This document shows, in pieces, positions 39,150-48,363 of a stretch of 64,000 nucleotides of DNA. Position numbers and translations under genes: made by a program. Source of the stretch: Azolla caroliniana (lineage: Eukaryota > Polypodiophyta). The DNA lies in the NCBI GenBank assembly GCA_043228905.1, contig JBHGNT010000016.1, positions 4,774,001 through 4,838,000 of the forward strand, read 5' to 3'. The notes under the pieces were generated by a model. It saw nothing but the letters and a program-made list of their open reading frames with translations, made no database searches and was not told the origin of the DNA. Within the stretch, counting starts at the first letter, position 1, and each line of letters opens with the position of its first letter.

Positions 39150-40345
39150 AACCCTCTCTAAAAATCCCCTTGGTTGTCGCCGCCGAGAGTCTCATGGTTC
39201 CGCTCATGATTCGGCCTTACGGTCAGGAATTAGACGGAGTGTCATCCGTCTTGACTCTTCACGGGCGCGTACGCCGAACCATTGTCGAGTACCTTTGTTT
39301 CCATGCGTGCTGCCGTTATGTACGACTCGCCAAGTATCACTAGGTGTGAAGACATCTCCTGCACAAAGAAGTGTTGATCTATCTCGGCGTCGCCGATCTT
39401 TACGCGCACGTTCGGGCACGCCCCGTGCAGCTCCTCCATAGCGCGGGTCGCCGCGCGTATCTTCCAGCCGTGTTTGGTGTTGATCGGCCACCTTCCCTTT
39501 TTGTAAAAGTCCATGGACATCATATTGATCTCAGACCCATGGTCTATTAGTGCCACTACCGGTTCTTGCATATCTCCGATCCGGATAGGAGTCTCGGTAG
39601 TGGCTCTGGCCCAGTGTAGCTTTGAAAAATGGCTTTCCGCCAACTCGTCTTCCAGGGCCTCATCCTCTAGGTGCGTAGTCCGCACCTCTACAGGCTTCTC
39701 CGGTTTCGGTTCCATGGAGAGCCGCTTGCGCTTCACCAGGTCCACAATGGAGTGTGGAACTCCTTTGCGATCCCAAGCACCTCCCTCAACGACAGCTCCA
39801 CATTGTTGTCGAGGATCCGCTCTTCGACGACCTTCCGTAGGTCCGTGGTTCTCTCTATCTCGGTGCTCAACCGGTACCCGGTAGGCTTGTCCTTGTCCTA
39901 TATGCCAGAATTGCCGGCGTCACCCTTCTTCGGGCCGAACCGGATGTCGTACCGTTGCGGGGGACCGGCCCCTCCAGCCTTTCCCGCGCGCTTAGTCGTC
40001 GAACCCATACTTTTCGAGGAGCCACTACCCGAAAACCTCCCACGTCTGGCATCCGGCCAGCACCTCGAGCACCTCTGCATGGATGCTCGGTGTCACCACT
40101 CGAGGGAATCCAGACAACCACCTATCTTCATAGATGTCTCTCATGATCATCTCGGCCCGATAGGCCTCCAAAAAGCTCGTGGCATTCTTACCACCAAATC
40201 GGCCTATGGTGCCGACGATCAATTCTATGGCCCTGTCGAGGGTACCTGTTCCCTCACGAGTGCTCACTAGCCGGTCAATGGCTACTGCCATAGCTTTAGC
40301 AAGCTCAAATCCCCTCATCTTCAACTCCTTTGGCACCTCCTTCAT
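39150..40345 (-). pseudogene. G1 gag remnant and DHG protease
   Basis: Begins 18 bases inside the 5' LTR edge at 40345 (MKEVPKELKMRGFELAKAM) and runs as capsid N-terminus to WEVFG at about 40025. It then jumps to RAGKAGGAGPPQRYD, which in G2 lies about 900 bases further on. The internal deletion has removed the rest of capsid and the zinc knuckle. The protease region follows (ALIDHGSEINMMSMDFYKKG, DHG at 39536-39544). A stop and frameshifts lie near 39897 and 39760. Confidence 0.8.
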
Positions 40346-40346
40346 A

Positions 40347-40358
40347 TCGGGTTCACCA
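40347..40358 (-). other. G1 putative primer-binding site, unusual
   Basis: TGGTGAACCCGA on the minus strand, five bases from the 5' LTR and almost touching the first ATG of gag (40345). Confidence 0.5.
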
Positions 40359-40363
40359 AATTA

Positions 40364-40994
40364 TGTCGTGTTACTACGCTTTCGCGGGTGAAAGGAGACG
40401 GGACCGCGGGGGCCCTGAACCAAGGAGCGTGAGAGAGGAGAGAGAGAGAGAGAGAAAGAAAGAAAATAGAACAATTTGATTATAACACCAATAACGATTA
40501 CAACTGGCACACCGGCAATGGACCCAACACAGGAGTCCACACACACACACACACACGGATGTCACACGCCAAACACAGAAACACGAAGGGAGAGCCTCTG
40601 CTGGAAGCGCACGGGCTATCCACGAAGCAGAGGCGACGATCTCCAAAACCCACAGAGAATGACAACCGAAGGAGGAGAGAGACCTCAGTGCACGGTCCGA
40701 CAGCACTTCGTCCTCACTAACGCCTGATAAACTATTCTTCCTTCTCTTCTTCCTTATATAGGTCGTTGGGGTGAGACTGTTCTCCTTCAGTCACAGTCAC
40801 ATTACTTTATTCTCTGTCCCTTCGGACAGAGATACGCATCGATTTCCTAATAAATATGTCACACCTAGTATATTTACATCAGCCACCCTACACATAATTA
40901 TGTACAAGTTAACAATTCACATGCCCACACATGGAAGGGCCAGTTCGTGCACGGTTTCTCTCGTTTCCTCCTAGGGACGGTTTTCTCCACGACA
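40364..40994 (-). repeat. G1 5' LTR
   Basis: 631 bases, TGTCGTG...CACGACA. TATATAAGG on the minus strand at 40752-40760. TSD ACGA follows at 40995-40998. Confidence 0.9.
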
Positions 40995-40998
40995 ACGA

Positions 40999-42746
40999 AG
41001 ACGATGAGTCGACTCACTCACTCGATAGTGAGTTCGGCAACTTCAATGTACCAATCAGAGCTAAGAAAGCCCTCATCTCTGCAAATGAAAAGCTTCGCCG
41101 CTCCACCCGTGAAAAGAATCCGGTCAGCCGATTCGGCTACAACGACTACATGGCATATCACTATGCCTTTATGATGAAGGTGGCGACAATACACGAGCCG
41201 AAAACTTTTTCCGAAGCAGCCAAAGATCCGCGATGGATCGAAGCCATGAACGAGGAGATGTAGGCACTACGCAAGAACGAGGCGTGGGATCTCGTTCCCA
41301 CCTCACCGCACAAAAAGACGATCAGATGCAGATGGATTTACAAAGTGAAGTACAACGCCGACGGTTCCGTCAACCGCTACAAAGCACGACTCGTAGCGAA
41401 AGGCTACGCCCAAACGCACGGAGTTGACTATGAAGAGACCTTTGCCCCGGTGTCAAAGATGACAATGGTACGGACCGTTATTGCGCTTGCCGTGGCGAAA
41501 GGGTGGCACCTCCATCAAATGGACATCAAGAACACCTTTCTACAAGGCGAATTGGAAGAGGAGGTGTACATGATACAACCACCCAGCTTCAACTCGAGCA
41601 CCCATCCGAAAGCTATATGCCAACTCAAGAAGCCACTCTACGGCCTCAAGCAAGTACCGCGTGCTTGGCATTCGAAGATAACGCGATATCTTCATCAAAT
41701 CGGCTTCCGTATGTCAAAATCGGACAACTCCCTCTACATACAAAGCGATTCCGCCAGTCCGGTCGTCATCATCTTATATGTGGATGACCTAGTCATTGGA
41801 GGTGAGCATCTCGTCGACCTCAATAAGGTCAAATCCCTCCTTTCCGACAAGTTCGAGATGACAGACATGAAGGAGCTCCACTACTTCCTCTACATCGAGG
41901 TAATTTGGACTCCGGCCGGATTCATGATCTCTCAACAACACTACATCCTCAACTTGTTATACAAGTTCGGGATGGCTGAGTGCAAATGCACGGCAACCCC
42001 GCTCGATCGCAATCTCAAACTAGATGCGAACTCCGGCACCAAAGCATGTGAGCCGACTCAGTATCGGCAACTCATCGGGAGTCTCATCTACCTCACGGTC
42101 ACTTGACCCGATCTTTGTTATCTGGTCGATCTCCTTAGTCAATTCATGCAAACACCGTGTGATACTCACTTGGATTGCGCTAAGCGAGTTCTACGATACG
42201 TGAGCGGCACAATGGATTGTGGCATCCTCTACAAGACCGCGATGCCAATACGACTCGAGGGGTACACAGACGCCGATTGGGCCGGCTACAAAGCCGATAG
42301 AAGATCAACCTCCGGATTTGTTTTCTCCCTCGACAGTGAAGCAATATCCTGGAGCAACAAAAAGCAACCAACTGTCACTCTTTCGAGCACAGAGGCGGAA
42401 TACAGGGGCGCGACAATGACTGCATGTGAAGCCGTATGGCTCAAAAGGATACTCAAGGATCTGGGCGTACCCCCTTTACTGCGACAACATGAGCAGTATC
42501 TATCTGGCTCGGAACCCAGTGTTCCACGCGCGGACAAAGCACATCGAAGTGCACTATCACTTCATCCGAGAGCGTGTTCTAGCTGGCGATGTCAACCTAC
42601 AACACATTAGCACCAATCTTCAAACGGTCGACATCTTCACTAAAGCCTTAGGAGCCGACAAGCTATGGCAATTCATGACCGATCTCGGATTGACGATCCC
42701 TGACCTGCCAAGCTTGAGGGGGACTACTGAAGACATTACGCAATAA
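40999..42746 (+). pseudogene. C1 pol, second half: reverse transcriptase and RNase H
   Basis: Resumes the C1 frame after G1. Copia reverse transcriptase: RWIYKVKYNADGSVNRYKAR, ARLVAKGYAQTHGVDYEETF, MDIKNTFLQGELEEEVYM, ILYVDDLVIGG (YVDD catalytic box). RNase H: GYTDADWAGYKADRRSTSG, LSSTEAEYRG, YCDNMSSIYLARNPVFHART, ending HISTNLQTVDIFTKAL. Stops at about 41261 (after NEEM) and 42104 (after LTVT), and a frameshift near 42470. MDIKNTF has Asn where copia usually has Ala. Confidence 0.9.
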
Positions 42747-42970
42747 CGCAGGGATTCCGCAAACCGCGCACACTACGCAATAACGCGTGGATTACGCAAC
42801 CACACAACGAAGCCGCGAAGAAAGACGCAAGCCGAAGCACAGACTTCGCAACTACGCACAACGCAAGCTGGAGCACGGATTCCGCAACTCCGCATAAATG
42901 CGAGTCGATGCAGACTCCGGAACGCGAGTCGAAGCGGATTTTGGATATTGTCTGAAACCGACCCGACTTG
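42731..42970 (+). repeat. C1 3' untranslated region rich in ACGCAA units
   Basis: Between pol and the polypurine tract, the words TACGCAATAACGC, TTCCGCAA, TTACGCAAC and ACGCAAGC recur about a dozen times in a degenerate array. No coding function seen. Confidence 0.6.
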
Positions 42971-42971
42971 A

Positions 42972-42984
42972 GCTTGAGGGGGCG
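42972..42984 (+). other. C1 polypurine tract
   Basis: GCTTGAGGGGGCG immediately precedes the 3' LTR, the expected position for plus-strand priming. Confidence 0.75.
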
Positions 42985-43303
42985 TGTTGAGAATCAAGCT
43001 TAACTTGGTCTAGTGTGTGAACTCACCTTGAGAGTGAATAGACACTCCAACGGTCAAGAGTCACCATTATGTCACCTCTTTGTATTCTAGCATTTAGTAT
43101 GAGTCATAAAATCATATTCTATGACACATAACTTATGAGCTTTCACATTCCCCATGTTCCATGAGTCTTGTAGTTAATGAAGAGAGAGGGTGACTATATA
43201 AAGCACCCTCCTCCCACCTTGTATCAAGTCAAGTCTTTCTCCTTTGTTAATATACTTTTACCTTGTATATTCTCTGTGTCCTACTCCTTGTCTCTCTCAC
43301 TCA

Positions 43304-43335
<32 letters not shown>

Positions 43336-43389
43336 CACACATAACTCACATCTCTTCCGCTTCACAAGAATCGTATCTGATTCTTTACA
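42985..43389 (+). repeat. C1 3' LTR
   Basis: 405 bases, pairs with 19514-19928. Followed by TSD ATCCA (43390-43394). Confidence 0.93.
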
Positions 43390-43707
43390 ATCCACATCGT
43401 GCACATCCTCATCATTGCATTCTTTCGCTGCATTTTCATTTTCTTCCACAATATCAAACAATAAGGTATTGGCAATTCCCCATAAAGTATCCCAATTACA
43501 ATTATCCTTGTCAACCTCATCTACATGTATTAATTCGGCATATGTCGCTTTTTTCTCATTAATTTCCTCAATGCCCTTAAACCTCTTAGAGCTTCCAATG
43601 TCTTCCCTTTCACGATTACATTCAACCATCACATTACTCTTTTTTGGATCAATTGTTTCCATATCGATGTCCCCCACAATTTGAGAGGAATTCATGTTTA
43701 TATCCAT
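43390..43707 (-). pseudogene. LINE-1 ORF1, N-terminal part
   Basis: Starts at 43707 (MDINMNSSQIVGDIDM) and runs to the C1 insertion within a sequence rich in Asp and Glu (VEENENAAKECNDEDVHDVD). LINE-2 ORF1 has the matching MEKNEKDAKDCVDEDV. The rest of ORF1 is at 18546-19513. The LINE-1 5' UTR occupies about 43708-43925. Confidence 0.8.
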
Positions 43708-43925
43708 TATTCTTGATGTGATAATGATCCGGGATAAAAACCATTTTCCATGAACAAGAAAGACAACTGGAACTCACCCAATTGAAGAGGTCGAAGATGA
43801 TGAATACAATCAAAGACCCGCAATGTGTTTTGAGTATGTGGATTCCAACAACACAAGATTCCTTATTTTAATCGTTGCTTCTTGCACAGACCACCAAATT
43901 TAACTTGCTATATCTCGTTACTTTA

Positions 43926-44907
43926 CACATGTGTTCAACACTTGGTTACCTCATGGCAAGAAGCACTCTTGTTATGTGTATGGAAACCATCATGTAGTAG
44001 AGAGCATTGTAATTCTTTGCAAAAAGAGTTACTTGTGTCTTCTCGGTTATTATGTTGGCCAGGAAAGGAGAGATTACGTTCGCAATTTAATCGTTTGTTT
44101 TGTTTGGGGGTCAAAGAGGTGGGAGATATAGTTGAGGCTCCAATCTCAAAGAATTTTGGAGTTTGTTGAAGCACGACAATTATTACGCATTCTGCCTAAT
44201 TATGGGTTTATTTGGCAACAACTAGAAAATATTCCATTGATGCAAGGTCCCTTACCTCTACAAACAGGAGAACAACCGTGGATTGATTGGTGTTTAAAGG
44301 GTCAAACATCATTGTTACAAGTGACTACAAATCTTTTGTATCATTGCTCTGTTGAGTCTCTTGGATGGTTATCATCTAAGGCTAAAGAAGAATGGAGATT
44401 ACACAAATCTGATCATGGGTGGTGGCACATGTTACAATGTAGTTGGCATTCTAAATTGCCACTTGTAGCAAAGGTCTTCATTTGGAGAGTTTTGATTGGA
44501 GGATTGCCTTTGGGATTAGCTCTAAAGCATCGTGGACTAGCAACAGATAATTTCTTTTTTTGCACTGTTCAAATGGAAGATAGTACTCATCGATTTATAC
44601 AATGCCCAATTACTTCTCAAATTTGGAGTTACATTTCTCAAATTTGGAAAGTTTTATCACGGTGTTATTTGACACCTAGACATTGGGTATTTGCACAATT
44701 TCTTTATTGGAGCAAGTGGAAATCCTTTCCTCGGTGGAATGTTCATCTTGCCAATTGGCACTTCAACATGTTCCACTACCCATGTAGTGTAGTGTAGTGT
44801 AGTGTAGTGTAGTTAGTGGGTGACCATACTTCATGGTCACACCCATTGTAAGTAGTGTTTTTTACACACATTTATTAATATAATTGTGTGTTTTCACCCA
44901 AAAAAAC
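43926..44907 (+). pseudogene. LINE-1 ORF2 C-terminal part and 3' tail (direct part)
   Basis: Begins in the region homologous to CVCGQHLVRSWQDAL of LINE-2 and continues through CNSLQKELLVSS, GKERLRSQFNRLFCLG, LRILPNYGFIWQQLENIPLM, VAKVFIWRVLIGGLPLGLAL and CTVQMEDSTHRFIQCPIT, the zinc-binding RVT domain. One frameshift at about 44130. The end TTAATATAATTGTGTG plus a short A-run (44900-44906) matches the 3' end of LINE-2 (51465-51480). The opposite orientation to the rest of LINE-1 is explained by twin priming. Confidence 0.8.
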
Positions 44908-45048
44908 GAGAGAGAGAGAGAGAGAATTAAGAGTGAGAGAATTAAGAGTATATGAAGTATATAATAGAAAGGTGAGGAAATTGGGTTTCAAAACCATGGC
45001 GTAGTGCTTGTAGTGTTAACAACTTACCATTAGGGTAAGGTAATTACG

Positions 45049-45137
<89 letters not shown>

Positions 45138-45153
45138 AGAGAAGAGAAGAGAA
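44908..45153 (-). mobile_element. SINE-like repeat (copy 2) between (GA)n tracts
   Basis: On the minus strand an A-box-like block lies at 45023-45042 and a B-box-like GGTTTTGAAACCC at 44983-44995, as in the copy at 994. It is bordered by (GA)n at 44908-44924 and a (GA)n(GT)n(GA)n tract at about 45055-45153. The right-hand tract is where LINE-2 begins. Confidence 0.45.
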
Positions 45154-45363
45154 AAACGAGATGACGTTCCAAGAATAGTGTTGAAACATGTTTCTGATGT
45201 AACTTTGTCCTCGGAACTCCATTTTTTATGATTTTTGGATCGTTGTGAAGCTCATTCAAAGGGTTTTCCAAGGATTATTTGGACGTTACGTTTCATTATA
45301 CTTACAAGAAGCTACAAGTAAATGTTTCATCGTCTCAGGTTAGTTCTCTCAATCTCTATTAGG

Positions 45364-46599
45364 ATGGCTGACACAACAACAAGAAGTGAGTTGATGATTG
45401 TTGATGGATGTGGTAGTGATGATGGTTATGAAAACTACAAGAGGCAAAAGTGATGGATGGACACTACTATTCTTGGTGGGAAAGATGTTATTGGAGATGA
45501 TTATGATATTGACAGTCGTTGTGATTTTGTTAAGGCTTTGCTTTCCGATTTTATGGAAAAAAATGAGAAAGATGCTAAAGATTGTGTGGATGAGGATGTT
45601 GTCGAGGTGGTGATGGAGACCAACGCTATGTTAGCAACTTTTGACAAGTTCTATGATCATTGTGTTATTTTGTATTTCACTATCAAACTTCCTTTGGTAT
45701 CATGGATTAAGCCATGGTTGAATTCATTCATAATGCGTAATTGTGTTGAGGATGTGTATGTGGGTCCCAAAGGTTTCTATTATATAGTTTTTCGATCATT
45801 AGAACATCGTACGGCTTTGATGGCAAAGGTACCAATCTTTTTTTATAGAAGATTAGTGCATGTGATGGAATGGGTTCCAGTGGTGGATTATAAAGATTTA
45901 TTAAAACAACAATGTCCAATTTGGGTGACCGTTGATTGTAGTAACTCATTCTTTTGGGATTTACTACTAGGATTGATGTCCCAAATTGGTAAAGTTTTGG
46001 TTGCTCCTCATGTTAATTCGTTGAACAAATGTAGATTTTGCATGTTATGGGATACAAGTTGTAAACTTCCAGGATGGTTGAGTATCGATACATCTCGATT
46101 TGGTCGATTTTGTTTTAAGCTTCAATGGGAAACTTTTGCAGGACATTGTTTTAAATGTGGTAAATTGGGGCATTTTATGGCTAAATGTCAATATCATGGC
46201 GAACTATCCCTAGAAAATAATGTCAAAGGGAAAAATAAGGAAGATGTTGAGAAGAATATTGTCTCAATGGTTGATATGGTCATGGATGAGGGAACATCTC
46301 ATGGGTTAGAGCGAGATCCTAAAGTTCATGGTCATGTTAGAGGTGTTGGGGAGGAGAATGGAGTATGTAATAATGATGGCCCAAATGGTGAAGATGGAGA
46401 GTGGCATCAAGTGAAGCATAAGATAAAAGGGAAGGATGTTGTCATACAAAGGGAATCAAAAAATACTAATGGTACGACATTACCAAAAGATAATTTGAGA
46501 TTGAAGGAGGGGTTTAAGAATAATCATTGGCTGAAACAAGTGCGTAATCAGAGATTGTCCGACCAATTACAATTCGATTCTTCAGGAAGGGTGGTATGA
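45364..46599 (+). pseudogene. LINE-2 ORF1 (DUF4283 and CCHC zinc knuckle)
   Basis: The first ATG at 45364 (MADTTTRSELMIVDG) meets a TGA at 45451-45453; the same frame then stays open from 45457 to the stop at 46597-46599. A DUF4283-like region (FYDHCVILYFTIKLPLVSWI, CPIWVTVDC) precedes HCFKCGKLGHFMAKC, an intact CX2CX4HX4C knuckle at about 46144-46190, then a charged tail. Expected role: an RNA-binding chaperone that packages the LINE transcript. Only one inactivating change is visible. Confidence 0.87.
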
Positions 46600-46766
46600 C
46601 CTCAATTAAATCAAGGACTTCGTTCTAGTAGAGCTAGACAACAAAACCCTAATATTGGTGGAAGGGATGTAGTACACACAAATCCTTATGCAGCTCTTGA
46701 ACAAGTAGTTAGTACATTCATGAATACACTTGCTCATAAAGAGCAAGTTCTTACCAAAAGTGTTAA

Positions 46767-48300
46767 ATGAAAGTGGTATCATGGAATGTGAGAGGGGCAT
46801 TTTCTGCTCATAAGAAATATATATTATGGAAAACTTTCTTTGATAAAGGTTGGGATGTTTTATGTGCAATTGAACATAAGTGTCATGATTTAGCAGGATC
46901 TGTGTTACATTTGCGTGGATATTCCACATATTATGCAGGACAATTATCACATCATTACTCAGGGGTTGTCATGATTATTCGTGATTCGTTTTGTCCGCAT
47001 ATAGTCTATAATGATCCATATGGAAGTTTTTTGGTGATGGAAGTCAAGTATTTTGAGGATTTAATATGGTTGGTAGGAATCTATGCACCCAATAATGCTA
47101 ATCAACGCATTGAGTTATGGTCTTCAATGTATCCACGGTTATTAGTGGGACGTGTTGGTTTGTTAATGGGTGATTTTAATGTGTGTTGATGCTTTACAAT
47201 CTACTTCACGATTCTCATTGATGGATTCTCTTGAGCAAGCAATTTGGGACAAATTGGCATCAGAGGTTTTGAAGTTGGATGTATGGAAATGGTTGCATCA
47301 AGATGAGGTTAGGTTTACATTTCAGTCTATGCAATACAAGGAAAGATGGAGTAGGTTAGATAGAATGTATGTTATGCATGATGAGTCCTTTTTGCCAGAG
47401 ATGCTTAATATGTCAATTATACAAGATGTTGTGACATCAGATCATTTTCCCATATGTTTTGAGTTTAATAAACATGGGGTAGATATGTACAAAACATTGC
47501 TTCAACGAGTTCCTTTGAGGTTTAATTCTTCTTTATTATTACATTCTTTATTTGATGCCTATATGCAACAAATTTTGGCATGTTTTCATAACAAGTTATT
47601 TCAAAAGGATGGCATGCATGGGATACAACACTACAAAACATCAATGATATTCATCGTATGTATGGTATGACTAATGTTAAAAGACGTAAGAAATTGATTG
47701 ATAAGTTTTCATGTATTCTTACGCGGTGCAATGTACTATTGATGAATAATCCACATGATGAAGAGATTTTGGATGTTCAAGTTCAAGTACAAGACATTGT
47801 GAAGAATTTGTCTTGTCAAAGTTATCAACAGACAAGACTGCGTCAATTAAAGGAGGGATTTATAGATAATCAATCACAAATCTCATATGTTTTTTCAAGG
47901 ATTAAGACCACCATATGCTCGTTCAAATGTGGTACAAATTAAGATAGGGGATGACATTTTTGTAGACCCATTCAAGGTTATTGAGTTATGTATTACTCAT
48001 TTTAAGAATTTGATTGGGCCAGAGTTGATTATTGACAAGAATGCACGCTCCCTTTCCACAACACTCGGCCACAACCGAGTCTAGAATCGAACACAGAAAA
48101 CGGATAATGAAACGCACGACACAAAGGAGAGAAGAGTACACAGGATGTTTAACGTGGAAAACCCTGAGAGGGAAAAACCATGGGAGTCCATAGACTCCAA
48201 ACTATCACTATATCACAATGATTACAACAGTGAGCTCACGGAGGCAACGACCTCGTGCTCACGATCTTCGCCACAGGCGGCGGTTACAACAGAGGCAACG

Positions 48301-48363
<63 letters not shown>

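Larger units (their letters stand above)
22441..40994 (-). mobile_element. G1: Ty3/gypsy LTR retrotransposon (holds C2 and G2)
   Basis: Minus-strand element: 5' LTR 40364-40994, gag remnant, DHG-type protease, reverse transcriptase, RNase H, integrase, 3' LTR 22441-23109. Integrase after RNase H defines gypsy. LTR ends are TGTCGTG...CACGACA. The polypurine tract before the 3' LTR reads GGTGGGGGTGGA (minus strand). TSD is 4 bp (ACGA). Net length is about 6 kb. It is split in the integrase zinc finger (24259/36800) by C2 and has lost most of gag, including the zinc knuckle found in G2. Its coding part is strongly GC-rich next to the AT-rich host DNA. Confidence 0.9.
19514..43389 (+). mobile_element. 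C1: Ty1/copia LTR retrotransposon (holds G1, C2 and G2)
   Basis: Order is 5' LTR, initiator-Met primer-binding site, gag, protease, integrase, reverse transcriptase, RNase H, polypurine tract, 3' LTR; integrase before reverse transcriptase defines copia. LTRs begin TGTTGAGA and end TTTACA. TSD is ATCCA. It sits in ORF1 of LINE-1. Its own pol is split at 22440/40995 by gypsy G1. Net length is about 5.3 kb. LTR divergence by eye is about 11 substitutions outside the microsatellite (near 3%). Stops at several positions and one frameshift make it defective even without G1. Confidence 0.93.
15510..44907. mobile_element. LINE-1: twin-primed L1-type retrotransposon, host of the nest
   Basis: A non-LTR element whose 5' part (5' UTR, ORF1 and ORF2 down to the reverse-transcriptase thumb) lies on the minus strand and whose 3' part (zinc-finger RVT region and tail) lies on the plus strand. 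The minus part runs 15510-19513 plus 43390-43925, interrupted by element C1; the plus part is 43926-44907. On the LINE-2 protein the minus part ends at SLLNGSIPLKI and the plus part resumes within a few residues (CVCGQHLV), so the two are halves of one insertion. Net length without C1 is about 5.5 kb, like LINE-2. (GA)n tracts border both ends (15441-15498; 44908-44924), so a TSD cannot be told from the repeat. Confidence 0.75.

Noticed and set aside
43926-44907. Treating the plus-strand LINE 3' part as an independent, 5'-truncated LINE copy
   Set aside because: Its start coincides with the point where the minus-strand LINE-1 part stops, and the summed length equals LINE-2, so one twin-primed insertion is simpler.
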